Of a stretch of 64,000 bases of DNA, positions 27,246-36,979 are shown in pieces. Location: contig JAIRKD010000002.1 in NCBI GenBank assembly GCA_031260285.1, forward strand, positions 1 to 64,000, read 5' to 3'. The notes under the pieces were generated by a model, which ran no database searches, was not told the DNA's origin, and saw only the letters and a list, made by a program, of their open reading frames with translations. Position numbers and translations under genes: made by a program. Each line of letters starts with the position of its first letter. Position 1 is the stretch's first letter. Origin of the DNA: Gemmatimonadota bacterium (GTDB lineage: Bacteria; Gemmatimonadota; Gemmatimonadetes; Longimicrobiales; Longimicrobiaceae).

Positions 27246-30200
27246 TCACTCCATTCCGGCGGCAGCTCTGTCCGAAGAGATCATCCTTATCCGCGGCCTC
27301 GCCGGGGAGCCGGGGGACCGGAAGCGGCCCATCCACTGTGCGGGAGTGGTGTTCCCGGGTGTTCCGGGTCCGTCGTTACGGCTCAGCCGGGAGCGGATCT
27401 CTTCCGGAACGTCCGCCTCCGCAATGTCGCTGAACCCCGCGCTCCGGTAGAGCTGGCGTTCGTTGGCGATCCGCTGGAGCGCCCGCGTGCCCCGATCTTC
27501 ACCGCCGGCAACGCGAACGATCAGCTGCCGGACGCCCAGGCTGGCAAGAGGATCCGCAGATCCGCGCATCGGCGCTTCACCCAGCTGGCGCAGAAACGAC
27601 TCGCCGATTCCCGCTCCCCAGAGGCCCGCCGGCACATAGAAGTCGCGCCAGTTCCAGAAGAGACATCCCCCGGCTGAGCTTCCCGTTGTTTCCACGCCCG
27701 CCGTCTCTGCCCCGGCCGTTTCCGCCCTTGAGACGAGGATCAGTGCTGACTGCAGCCAGAAGCTGCTTTCCCGGTAGCGCAGCCTCATCCGGAAGGGAAG
27801 GAAAAGCTGATCAGATGCGGGTTCCTCCCGACCTTCCGCCGTCCAGCACTCCCGGGCGAAGCCGTTTGCCGCGGTTGTCGGAGCATCGATCCCGCCGTCC
27901 ACCGAATCCGGAGGTCCGTCTCCGTGAACGTTGTAGACACGCTCCACAAATCGCGTAAATGGCCGTGGGTACATCGTTTTCAGCACCGGCCACCACATGC
28001 GGAAGAGAGGCGCTGACGCCCATCGTCCGAAATAGTTGATTGTACCAACATACAGCGGGTGGTTGTGGAGCTCCTCAAGGTTCTCGCGGATATAGAGGTC
28101 CTCCATCAGCGCCAGCGCGCGGCGGAGCACATGCAGAGAGGCCGCCATCCCGTCCTGCTCCCGCTGTGCCGGTGGATCTTCAGATACCCGGTCCGCATCC
28201 TGCCTCCGGATCCCCCGGTACACAACTGCGGGCCGTTCCACGAAACCCGGTTGAATGGCGTCGGGGTGCGCAGCTTCGTTGAGCTTTTCCACCTCCACAC
28301 GATCATTCTCCGGGAGATCCTCTTCTGCAAAAACCCTGAGCCCCCGCCCATCCTCCAGGATATCGATTTCTTTCAGGACTTCGCGAAGCAGTGTTCTGCA
28401 CCCCGGCTCACGCAGCATTTCATCAAGCACCGCGGCCTGTTCGGCAAAGTAGGAAAGCCGGTCGCCGAAGCCGGCGGGAACCGGTTGCCCCTCACGCCGC
28501 GCCCGGGCAAAAAGCTGGGTGACATAGCTGGTGCTCCCGGGATCAAGATCCGGAGCGAGCCGGTCAAACGCACTCTCCACCGCATGCTCCCCCAGCCCGC
28601 GATATGACTCCCACTGTGCCTCGTCGTAGAACTGATCTGTGGTTGATTCGTGGGGGAATACGGGGTTGTGAGAGCGGTACTGTGCGATATCAGCGGGCTC
28701 CTGTCCCGTAAGCGCCGGCTTGAAGAGCAGCAGCGTCCCGGTATCCCCTTCCGGGTAGTGAATGTCACCCGCAACCATTGTCTGCCGTGCATGGCCATGT
28801 TCATCCGGATGCAGCGGCGAGAGGTCGATGCGGATCTCGACGCCGAAGTCCGACCGGGCTCTGCGCACGAGATTTCCGAGGTCGGCGAAGGTCACATCGG
28901 GGTCCATCCCGCAGTCTGAGGCGATGATAAAACGGCAGTGCCGGCGGATGAGTTCGTACAGCCCCATATTCTCAAAATGTCCACCATCAGAAAGGTGAAC
29001 ATGCCTGCCGTCCGAGTGGGCGATTCCGAACATCTCCTGAAGGAACGGGAGGCCGCGCAGCAGAGAGTGGTGCAGCCATGCTCTCCATGGACCTTCCGTT
29101 TCCCGGTCAACCCAGAGGCCGAGCCGGAGGTTGAGAGCGGCCATCAGGAAGGTGACAGCGGGGCCGAGTTCCCTTGATCTGTCCCCCATCAGGGTGTTGA
29201 ACGCCGCTCCGGAAGCCGTGATCGCCGCGCCGAGAGACGGCGGTGACTCATTCGCGATCCAGTCACGCCGGAAGTTGCCCACCGAGAACCCGGCGGACGA
29301 AACCACTGCGCTCTCCGCGCCCCGCCGCAGGTTGCCCAGTTCATTCTGTCCGAGATCGTTTGCCGCGCAGCAGATGAGATGGCAGGGGCCGGTGCTCAGG
29401 TCAGAGAGATCCGGATCGTCGTCTTTCTGTTCCTCCGTTCTTCCTCTTGCCTCGGGGTTCCGGTTCGAGGCGCCGAGATAGGCGCGCGCCAGCCGGGCGC
29501 GATAGAAGGAGTGCAGGCCGACCACACTGGCGTCCATGACCACTAGCGCGGACAGAACGATCAGGACGGCTGCGATCGCGATCACCAGAGGGGCGGGACG
29601 GCTCAGCCATTCGAGGCGGTCGGAGGCCACCAGCAGCGCCGTCACCCCGATGACCATTCCGGTCACCGCGCCGTACGCGAGAAGTTGTGGCAGAAAGGGA
29701 CCCAAACGCGTCATCAGGCTGGCGGGCGGAGGGGTGTTCAGCTGTTCGCTGATCTGTTTCCGCAGCCGGGTGAAGAGGCCTGAAAGCAGGGCGACGGTGC
29801 CGGTGAGGCCGGCAGCCACCTGGAGCTCCCGCTCGGCCGCCGCAAACTGATAGAGTCGCGCGCCACCAGTCCAGAGCAGCGTGATGACCAGCCAGCTCAC
29901 CAGCGCCAGCAGGAGGCGGGAGTGGACCCGGTCGAAAGGAGCGCGCCTGAACCTTCCGTTCCAGGAACCGGCATTTCTGGAGGTGAAAAGTCGACCCAGG
30001 GCAAAGAGTATTGCCACTGTTCCCCAGACAACCACTGGTGCGAGCAGGAGGGTGGTGGGTACCGAACCATCCGGCAGCACCGGAAGCAGACTGCCGTCCT
30101 GGTAGAGCACCGGCCCGGTTGTTCCCGGCAGGAGCACCGCGCGGAATCCCCACCCCAGACTGGTCAGCAGCAATCCACAGAGCAGGGCAAACAGGTAACC

Positions 30201-31034
30201 GAGGGGGCTGTCCTCCTCCCCGCGTTTCCGCCAGACTCTTTCTGTGATCCAGAGGAAACTGCCGGTCAGCCCCAGAAATGTGGCGGCGGAGAGTACCGGC
30301 CCCCCGGAAAAGAGCCCGTACACCGCCAGACACCAGCTGAGCATCATCAGCGCGATCACGGAAAGCGCCGTAAGCAGAGAAGGGACAATCGGGCTGAGCA
30401 GGGAGACCATCACCCGGCCGGTATCCCAGGAGAAGATCCCCAGCCGGGGGGAGAGGTAGTTGCTGAACTCCCGCAGATGCCTCAGCTCCGCCGCTTCCGC
30501 GCGCCCGTCGTTTCCAGTGAGCTCGGGGAATACCCTGTGCTCCCCGGCCGTCTCCGTCCCTTCGGTCTCTCCGCTCGCTCCACTGTCTGGCAGCGATGAT
30601 GCGTAAGCGGCCCCATTCGGTCTGGGTGCCTCCCCGGTCTTTCCGCCCGCTCCACTCTCCGGCTGCTTCCGGGAGCGCCAGGCCGACCAGAAGCCACCGA
30701 TATACCCGCCTCCCGAAACAGTGGAGAGGTAGTCGAGGCGGGAGAGCAGACCGAAGCGGTGGAGACCCTGGAGCAGGCCCAGGTTGAAGGTCGCGCTCCG
30801 GATCCCGCCCCCTGAGAGGGAAAGCCCGAAGAGGTCCCGGGAGGGTTCCGTCACCCGCGCGGGGTTCACGCCGGTCGGGGCTTCCCCCGTTTCGCGCCCG
30901 ATCAGCTCCCGGAGAGCCCGGATTGCGCGGTCGTCAGCTGTCTCCGGGGCTGTTCCCACCGGGGCAGGGCTGCCGGCGGGCAAGCGCGCCGCGTCGGAGG
31001 GAAGTATATTACTCACAGGTATTTGGGTCGCCAT
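27246..31034 (-). CDS. Large patatin-like phospholipase with central multi-TM region
   Basis: 'GLSLSGGGIRSATFNLGLLQGLHRFGLLSRLDYLSTVSGGGYIGGFWSAW', hydrophobic helices mid-protein, 'LSDGGHFENMGLYELIRR'. Confidence 0.88.
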   Translation of the reverse strand: MATQIPVSNILPSDAARLPAGSPAPVGTAPETADDRAIRALRELIGRETGEAPTGVNPARVTEPSRDLFGLSLSGGGIRSATFNLGLLQGLHRFGLLSRLDYLSTVSGGGYIGGFWSAWRSRKQPESGAGGKTGEAPRPNGAAYASSLPDSGASGETEGTETAGEHRVFPELTGNDGRAEAAELRHLREFSNYLSPRLGIFSWDTGRVMVSLLSPIVPSLLTALSVIALMMLSWCLAVYGLFSGGPVLSAATFLGLTGSFLWITERVWRKRGEEDSPLGYLFALLCGLLLTSLGWGFRAVLLPGTTGPVLYQDGSLLPVLPDGSVPTTLLLAPVVVWGTVAILFALGRLFTSRNAGSWNGRFRRAPFDRVHSRLLLALVSWLVITLLWTGGARLYQFAAAERELQVAAGLTGTVALLSGLFTRLRKQISEQLNTPPPASLMTRLGPFLPQLLAYGAVTGMVIGVTALLVASDRLEWLSRPAPLVIAIAAVLIVLSALVVMDASVVGLHSFYRARLARAYLGASNRNPEARGRTEEQKDDDPDLSDLSTGPCHLICCAANDLGQNELGNLRRGAESAVVSSAGFSVGNFRRDWIANESPPSLGAAITASGAAFNTLMGDRSRELGPAVTFLMAALNLRLGLWVDRETEGPWRAWLHHSLLRGLPFLQEMFGIAHSDGRHVHLSDGGHFENMGLYELIRRHCRFIIASDCGMDPDVTFADLGNLVRRARSDFGVEIRIDLSPLHPDEHGHARQTMVAGDIHYPEGDTGTLLLFKPALTGQEPADIAQYRSHNPVFPHESTTDQFYDEAQWESYRGLGEHAVESAFDRLAPDLDPGSTSYVTQLFARARREGQPVPAGFGDRLSYFAEQAAVLDEMLREPGCRTLLREVLKEIDILEDGRGLRVFAEEDLPENDRVEVEKLNEAAHPDAIQPGFVERPAVVYRGIRRQDADRVSEDPPAQREQDGMAASLHVLRRALALMEDLYIRENLEELHNHPLYVGTINYFGRWASAPLFRMWWPVLKTMYPRPFTRFVERVYNVHGDGPPDSVDGGIDAPTTAANGFARECWTAEGREEPASDQLFLPFRMRLRYRESSFWLQSALILVSRAETAGAETAGVETTGSSAGGCLFWNWRDFYVPAGLWGAGIGESFLRQLGEAPMRGSADPLASLGVRQLIVRVAGGEDRGTRALQRIANERQLYRSAGFSDIAEADVPEEIRSRLSRNDGPGTPGNTTPAQWMGRFRSPGSPARPRIRMISSDRAAAGME

Positions 31035-31532
31035 CTGGGGATCGGTTTATGGCGTACGTTATGCCGCGGGGGCGGATGTGGGGGTAACCCTGCCTCTGCA
31101 GAGACAGTTCCCTGATGGCGCGGCGCGGATACAGCTGCGGGTCAGCTGCCTGACAGCGCTGATGACCGGGCGCGGAGTCGGGCAGGGAAGGAAGAATGGT
31201 TCCAGGAGCGGGATCCAGAAAGAGGGCTCGGGGAAACCAGCCTCGCAGCTGACCGTCCGGGCAGCCTGACGTCGGGGTTTCCGGAGTTGGAAATCCGAGG
31301 CGGTTCCGGTTCGGTCGCTGCTTCGGGAACCCCTGAGGGGTCGGGGCCGTACCATCCCGTTGATCCCGACTTCAACAGCCGCGTGGCGCTGAGGAAAGAA
31401 TTTATCCTGTAAGCGGTTCGCCCCGTCGGGAGTTTTGGAGTAAGTTATCCTGCGGCCGGAGGAACAGGGTTCCGGTCATACTGGCGCTTCTGGCGAGGAG
31501 TTGAGCTCCCGCCGTCGATGGAGGGTGATTGC

Positions 31533-31931
31533 ATGAACAGAAAACGTGTTGCGTGGGCTCTGCTTCTCCTGGTTCCGCTGCTGACAGCGGTGGCCGCTCC
31601 GGAGCTGAGCGCTGAGCGGAACAAGGTGGTTCATATCACGATCGAGAAGTCCATGCCCTCGGACGGCTCCAGGGTTTCGGGGGTGTCAGAGGTCCGGCTC
31701 TTCTTCACTGGCGCGCCGCTCCTCCGCGGCGCTTCAGTGAGAATTGTTACTGCCAACCGTACGCTTGTGCGCAGCAGCCCGCCAGCGGCGGATGGAAGAG
31801 ATCCCCGACAGCTGTTCACCACGCTTGAGGCGGCGCTTGCGCCGGGTGTGTACGTGGTACAGTGGCGCTGCATCGCGGATGATGGTCACGTGATGAGAGG
31901 TGACTTCCGGTTTGAGGTCACAGGCGACTAG
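31533..31931 (+). CDS. CopC-domain periplasmic copper-resistance protein
   Basis: Signal peptide; 'SMPSDGSRVSGVSEVRLFFTGAPLLRGASVRIV', 'PGVYVVQWRCIADDGHVMRGDFRFEV'. Confidence 0.85.
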   Translation: MNRKRVAWALLLLVPLLTAVAAPELSAERNKVVHITIEKSMPSDGSRVSGVSEVRLFFTGAPLLRGASVRIVTANRTLVRSSPPAADGRDPRQLFTTLEAALAPGVYVVQWRCIADDGHVMRGDFRFEVTGD

Positions 31932-31994
31932 GGACCGGAACCGGCCTGAAGGCCCGGGTTCCTTTTCAACAACTTTATCGATGAGGGTGTCATC

Positions 31995-32822
31995 GTGAGA
32001 ATTCAGAGCGCTTCGACCATTGGTGGGCATGATGTGCGGACAGCTGGCTCCGGCGCATATGGCATCAGCTGGCGCTTCGCGGCGCTCGGAACTGTGCTGG
32101 CCCTTTCCGCCGGATGCGGGAATGGTGGTGCAAGCGCGGGCACCTCTGCTCTCGCGGAGGGGCGGGTGCTGTACGAAGCGAACTGTATGAGCTGTCACGG
32201 CCCCACCGCGCAGGGTGATGGTCCGGATGCCGGCTCGCTTCCCGTGCGCCCCGCGACACTTACGGAACACCTCGGCCACCATACGCAGGCGCAGTTCATC
32301 CAGCTTGTCCGCGGGGGAGTACCACCCGCAATGCCACCGGCCGACCTCAGCGAAGATCAGGTCCGTCTTGTTGTTGACTACCTCTGGACACTGGTGCCTG
32401 AGGAGCAGGTTGAGGCGCTGCGCGCGATGCAGCACCAGACGGAAACAGGTGGAGATGCGGGAATGGCGGGGATGGACCATTCAGCCCATACGGCCGGTGA
32501 CTCTTCTTCCATGCCCGGCATGTCAGAAGCGGACCACGCGCAGATGATGCAGGGGATGTCCGCGACTGAGCAGGCGCAGCACAACCAGATGATGCAGTCA
32601 CTCTCCGCAGACGACCATATGCGGATGATGCAGATGATGATGGCCATGCCGGAGGCCGACCGGATGGAGCATATGCGGATGATGATGGCGCTGCCGGAAG
32701 CGGAGCGTATGCAGCATATGCAGCAGATGATCCAGAAGGCGCCCGCCGGGTCGGATATGTCGGGAATGGACCACTCGCAGCACATGATGCCAGCGACCCC
32801 GGAAGCCGCTGCCGGGCACTGA
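31995..32822 (+). CDS. Cytochrome c lipoprotein with Met/His-rich C-terminal (putative Cu-binding) domain
   Basis: 'ANCMSCHGPTAQGDGPDAGSLPVRPATLTEH' (CxxCH), 'GVPPAMPPADLSEDQVRLVVDYLWTL', then 'DHMRMMQMMMAMPEADRMEHMRMMMALPEAERMQHMQQM...MDHSQHMM'. Confidence 0.88.
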   Translation: MRIQSASTIGGHDVRTAGSGAYGISWRFAALGTVLALSAGCGNGGASAGTSALAEGRVLYEANCMSCHGPTAQGDGPDAGSLPVRPATLTEHLGHHTQAQFIQLVRGGVPPAMPPADLSEDQVRLVVDYLWTLVPEEQVEALRAMQHQTETGGDAGMAGMDHSAHTAGDSSSMPGMSEADHAQMMQGMSATEQAQHNQMMQSLSADDHMRMMQMMMAMPEADRMEHMRMMMALPEAERMQHMQQMIQKAPAGSDMSGMDHSQHMMPATPEAAAGH

Positions 32823-32922
32823 TCGGCGGAGGTGTTGTCGGCGCATCAGTGAGAGCGTGGGCGGAATGAATCCCGGCAGAGGTAAGCCCGGCAGCTGAGC
32901 CGGGTACCCTGAGTCCGGTAAC

Positions 32923-34020
32923 ATGAACAGTGTGGAGAGGCCGCGGATGATCAGCCGCAATTGCATATACAACTGGAGCGCGACGACCGTCCTTCTTGGA
33001 GCGTCGCTGCTTGCGCTTCCCCAGAGCGCGCTTGCGCAGGCCTCGGGAAGCCTTGCCAACTATGAGGCCGTTTTTCAGCGTAACTATCCTGAGGTGCACG
33101 CGCTGGTCCTGCGGTTGAACCATGCGCAGGAGACGCTTTTCGGAGAGCTGGTCGCTGAGGGGATGGCCGTACGGTCGAGCCCGGATCTGCTGCCCAGCCC
33201 GACCTTCGAGTTTGATATGCTTGAACGTCTGGGTATTCTGGCCGGTGAGGGCGGGGAGCTGGACGTGGATGAGGGCGGAAGCGAAAGCGGCTACGCCACG
33301 CTTGGCAGCCGTGCGGCCGGAATCATCGAGTGGGGCAATCAGTTCCGTCTGGCGGTGATGGGGATTATCTCCGATCCGACGCTGACGGAGTTCCAGGCAC
33401 GACGGGCGAAGCTGGCGGAAGCGGTTGCTCTCTACCAGGCGCGGCCGGAAGCAGCCCTGCCCACGGTTCCCAAGAACATGGATATCCTGTACTCGCACGC
33501 GCAGGCTCAGGCCTTCCGGACGGGATACACCGACCTCGACGGGCTGATCTGGGCGGGGCACTGGTACAAGCTGGCGATTGCCAAGCCGTTTGTGGATCTT
33601 TCCGGGGCGGAGCGGGTGGCGGGTCTGGATACCATTCAGGCGCGTTACTTCGCGAAGTTGTCCTATGGTGATCCGCCCAACTTCTTCCCGAGTGAACTTC
33701 CGCTCGCTCCGGCGATCGCTCCTGAACTCTCGTTCCTGAACCCGCAGACAGTCGCGATTCTGGATAACCTTACGATGTTTGAAGAGGTGATCGCGGATAT
33801 CCTGGTTTCGCCAACCGTGCCGGATGAGCGGGCGGGGGTTGAGACAGCTGTGGACTTCTTCCTTGACCCGAAGCGTGGAGTCACAACCTCCGTCGAGTTC
33901 GGCGCGATGGCGCTCCGTCACGGGATCTTCTTCCAGGGTGGTTTTCCGCTGATCTATATGGCGGAAAGTGAACGTAACGCGGGCGGGCATCACGGCGGAC
34001 ATGTCGGGGGTGGGATGTGA
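32923..34020 (+). CDS. Secreted protein of unknown function with His/Gly C-terminal tail
   Basis: Signal peptide 'TTVLLGASLLALPQSALAQA'; tail 'ESERNAGGHHGGHVGGGM'; sits in the CopC/cyt c gene string. Confidence 0.65.
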   Translation: MNSVERPRMISRNCIYNWSATTVLLGASLLALPQSALAQASGSLANYEAVFQRNYPEVHALVLRLNHAQETLFGELVAEGMAVRSSPDLLPSPTFEFDMLERLGILAGEGGELDVDEGGSESGYATLGSRAAGIIEWGNQFRLAVMGIISDPTLTEFQARRAKLAEAVALYQARPEAALPTVPKNMDILYSHAQAQAFRTGYTDLDGLIWAGHWYKLAIAKPFVDLSGAERVAGLDTIQARYFAKLSYGDPPNFFPSELPLAPAIAPELSFLNPQTVAILDNLTMFEEVIADILVSPTVPDERAGVETAVDFFLDPKRGVTTSVEFGAMALRHGIFFQGGFPLIYMAESERNAGGHHGGHVGGGM

Positions 34021-35102
34021 CCATTCGTTGTCTGTCGCGGCCGTGGGCCGCGGTTCTCGGTGCTGTTGCTGTTACACTTGTGGGGTGCGGGGGTGGGGAC
34101 GCTCCGGTTTCCGTCGGACCTCCGTCTCCGCCGGCGCCCACGCTTCAACGGTTGACGCTGGATACGCTCTTCCAGATCGGCGCGGAGAGCGGCGAGAGCT
34201 GGCAGCGTTTCGGGGGGATCTGGGATGTGGATGTCTCCTCATCCGGTCAGATCGCGGTACTCGACATCGAAACCGGACAGGTCCATGTCTATAACAGTTC
34301 GGGTGACCACCTGGGTTCGGTGACGGAGTCGGGGTTGGAGCCGGGTGCTCTGGAAGGCCCGACGGGCCTCGCCTGGCGGGATGCGGACAACCTTCTTGTC
34401 TGGGACCCCGGCTCTTCGTGGATCTCGCGTTTCACCGTGGGGAAGGGTGTTTCCTTTGCGGATCAGTCGCGCGCCTTTGCCTTCGGAGAAACGGGTTTCT
34501 GCGCGGAGGGAGATCGGGTCTACCTGAGTTACTGGCAGGATGATCTGGTGGTCCATCAGCTCGCGAAGGAAGGCCCGGTCCGTTCTTTCGGCACGATGCC
34601 GGAGATCCCGGGAATGGCCGAGCTGGGCCCCGAACTTCAGGAGATCGGGATCGAGGAACTGACCCCATCGGGGCTGCTCTGCACTCCCTCGGGGGTTCTG
34701 GACGTCGCGTTCTACGGATCGCGGGTTCGCATGCATGACGCCAGCGGCTCGCTCCTCTGGGAGACGGAGCTGGCCGACTTCAATCCACTCTCCGTTTATT
34801 CCCCGGACGGAATGGGACTCGGCAGGCAGTTTGATGCCGCGGAGGGTACGCAACTCCTCCGGTCGCTGGTTGCCTGGGGTGACGAATACGGGCTCGTCCA
34901 GTATGAGGTGCGTACCCGCGAGTACCCGGAGGAAGGGGAGGTTCCGGTGATCGAATCCCGCCTCGTCCGTCTCTCGGATGGCGCGGAGGTTGATCGCACG
35001 CGGGATCTTCCGGTAGTGCTCTCTTCCTGGGGGCGTCGTCTTTTCCTGCCGGCGACGGAGCCTTTCCCTCGGGTGATCGTGGCGGAGGTTGCAGGGAATT
35101 AA
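34017..35102 (+). CDS. Beta-propeller (6-bladed/NHL-like) lipoprotein
   Basis: Lipobox 'VTLVGCGGG'; 'FGGIWDVDVSSSGQIAVLDIETGQVHVYNSSGDHLGSV...GPTGLAWRDADNLLVWDPGSSWISRF'. GTG start overlaps the upstream stop by 4 bp. Confidence 0.75.
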   Translation: MTIRCLSRPWAAVLGAVAVTLVGCGGGDAPVSVGPPSPPAPTLQRLTLDTLFQIGAESGESWQRFGGIWDVDVSSSGQIAVLDIETGQVHVYNSSGDHLGSVTESGLEPGALEGPTGLAWRDADNLLVWDPGSSWISRFTVGKGVSFADQSRAFAFGETGFCAEGDRVYLSYWQDDLVVHQLAKEGPVRSFGTMPEIPGMAELGPELQEIGIEELTPSGLLCTPSGVLDVAFYGSRVRMHDASGSLLWETELADFNPLSVYSPDGMGLGRQFDAAEGTQLLRSLVAWGDEYGLVQYEVRTREYPEEGEVPVIESRLVRLSDGAEVDRTRDLPVVLSSWGRRLFLPATEPFPRVIVAEVAGN

Positions 35103-35168
35103 CAGTGGTTTCCGGCGGGAAGCGGGTGAGGTGCAGGGCAGCTGCATAAAAGCTCCGGGGTAACAGGA

Positions 35169-35216
35169 AAGTGGCCGATGTCTCAGCTCTCCAGTGTGAG
35201 CGGACATCGGCCACTT
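35169..35216. terminator. Strong hairpin terminator for the CopC-cyt c operon
   Basis: AAGTGGCCGATGTC / GACATCGGCCACTT, 14-bp perfect stem. Confidence 0.7.
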
Positions 35217-35270
35217 CAGTTTCACCCGGCTACAAGGGCAGGTCGATCCGTCATGGATGGGGCGGAACGG

Positions 35271-35351
35271 AAGGGCTCACACGAAAGGCATGAAGGACAC
35301 GAAAACTGCTTTGTTTTTCTTCGTGTCCTTCATGCCATTCGTGTGAGCCTT
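35271..35351. repeat. Long inverted repeat with 9-bp periodic arms
   Basis: AAGGGCTCACACGAAAGGCATGAAGGACACGAAAAC ... TTCGTGTCCTTCATGCCATTCGTGTGAGCCTT; about 30-bp stem with one mismatch and one bulge; 9-mers ACGAAAGGC/ATGAAGGAC/ACGAAAACT. Confidence 0.9.
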
Positions 35352-35430
35352 CTTCATTCCCTTTCCGGAGGAGTCAGCAGGCGATCGTACTCACGCTCCC
35401 CATCTGCGTCCTGACTCAACTGCTCCTCGT

Positions 35431-36660
35431 TTACTTCGGAGTTGCGCGGTACAGCCCGCCCGGGTTGTTGTTCTCCACAAACCAGATCGCGCCGTCGGGG
35501 GCCACTGCGGCGTCGCGGACGCGGAAACTCATATCCCAGCGTTCCGCCGGCGTTGCGCCTCCCCGGCCATCAAAGGTGATGCGGGTGAGGGAGCTGCTCC
35601 CCATGCCCGTCGCAAACGCGGAGCCTTCCCATGCGGGGAACATGCGACCCGTATAGAAGGTGAGGTTGCCCGGCGCGATGACAGGTGTCCAGTAGATCAC
35701 CGGCTTCGCCAGATCCGAACGGGTATCCGGGCTGGGAATCGCTACACCGTTGTAGTTCATGGAATACGATGTCAGCGGCCAGCCGTAGTTCTTCCCAGCC
35801 TCGATCAGGTTCAGCTCATCCCCCCCGCGCGGACCATGCTCCAGCTCCCAGAGCCGCCCATCCGGACCAAAAGACAGGCCGTAGGGAGTGCGGTGCCCCG
35901 AACTCCAGATTTCAGACGGAGTCCGGTTCGGGCCGGAGAAGGTATAGGTACGCACCACCGGGGCTGTCTTCGCCGCTTCCGTATCGCTGGGCGGGTTGGT
36001 GATCGGCACACTGGCTGATCCGGTCACACCAGCCTGCGGGTTCCCCGGCGCGGGCTGACCATCCAGCGTCAGCCGCAGAATCTTCCCGAGCGGGGAGTTC
36101 GGGTCCTGCGCCGGCGTCATCCGCTGCCGGTCACCCACTGCCAGGAAGAGGTACTGGTTGTCGGGGGAGAAGGCCACCGCTCCGCCGAACTGTCCACCCC
36201 GGCCACCCGCCTCATCGTGCCAGATCACCCGCACCCCTTCCAGACCCGCTGACCCATCCCCGCTGATGGCCAGGCGGGCGCGGGCCAGCGCGAGGCTGGA
36301 TCCGTCCGTATGCGGTTCCGAGTAGGTAAGGTAGACGCTGCTGTCCGTCTCGTAGTTGGGCGAAAGATAGATGCCGAGCATTCCGCCCTGCCCGCCATAG
36401 ACGATTTCCGGCACGCCAGTGACAGGCGTCTTTTCGCCCTGCTGGGTGACAAGCCAGACCGGACCCACCTTCTCGGTCACCAGCATCTGCCCGTCCGGCA
36501 GGAAGGCGATCCGCCAGGGCAGATTGAAGGATGCTACCTTCGTCACATTGAATGGCGGGTCTCCTCCACGCTGCTCTCCCGCGTTCACCTGCGCCGCCAC
36601 CGGCGCAGCCGCCGCGAGAATCAGCGCGGTTGCTCGCGCCAGGTTACGAATCGACTTCAT
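35431..36660 (-). CDS. PQQ-dependent soluble aldose sugar dehydrogenase (YliI/Asd-like)
   Basis: 'LPWRIAFLPDGQMLVTEKVGPVWLV', 'GGQGGMLGIYLSPNYETDSSVYLTYSEP', 'HGPRGGDELNLIEAGKNYGWPLTSYSMNYNG'. Confidence 0.92.
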   Translation of the reverse strand: MKSIRNLARATALILAAAAPVAAQVNAGEQRGGDPPFNVTKVASFNLPWRIAFLPDGQMLVTEKVGPVWLVTQQGEKTPVTGVPEIVYGGQGGMLGIYLSPNYETDSSVYLTYSEPHTDGSSLALARARLAISGDGSAGLEGVRVIWHDEAGGRGGQFGGAVAFSPDNQYLFLAVGDRQRMTPAQDPNSPLGKILRLTLDGQPAPGNPQAGVTGSASVPITNPPSDTEAAKTAPVVRTYTFSGPNRTPSEIWSSGHRTPYGLSFGPDGRLWELEHGPRGGDELNLIEAGKNYGWPLTSYSMNYNGVAIPSPDTRSDLAKPVIYWTPVIAPGNLTFYTGRMFPAWEGSAFATGMGSSSLTRITFDGRGGATPAERWDMSFRVRDAAVAPDGAIWFVENNNPGGLYRATPK

Positions 36661-36979
36661 GAAGCTCTCTCCATCGAGGGGGATTCCGGGCACTCAGATA
36701 ATGATCACCCCATTGAGAGAAAAACGTTTCAAACCTCCGTGCCGAAACCGCCTGGTCAGACGAAACGATCCTTGAAGCACGGGATCAGCCGGAAACCCTG
36801 TTCTTCCGGCAGAAGCTCTCATGGAAGAAATGAGAGACAGTGGGACAGAGCGGCGGCGGTTCCTCCGGTAATACGCCTGCGGGTCATATCGGAGGGATGT
36901 GCCTGTTCCTCCGGAACTCCCTTGATAGCCCCGATTCTATCAATTGGTCAGGCATGCATTGAATTCCATCACACCCGAA

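Noticed and set aside
32347-34002. 551-aa reverse ORF antisense to the cytochrome c and unknown secreted protein genes
   Set aside because: P/S/R-rich mirror translation; forward genes carry signal peptides and heme motif.
35178-35414. 78-aa ORF reading HERHEGHE
   Set aside because: Translation of the 9-bp periodic inverted repeat, not a gene.
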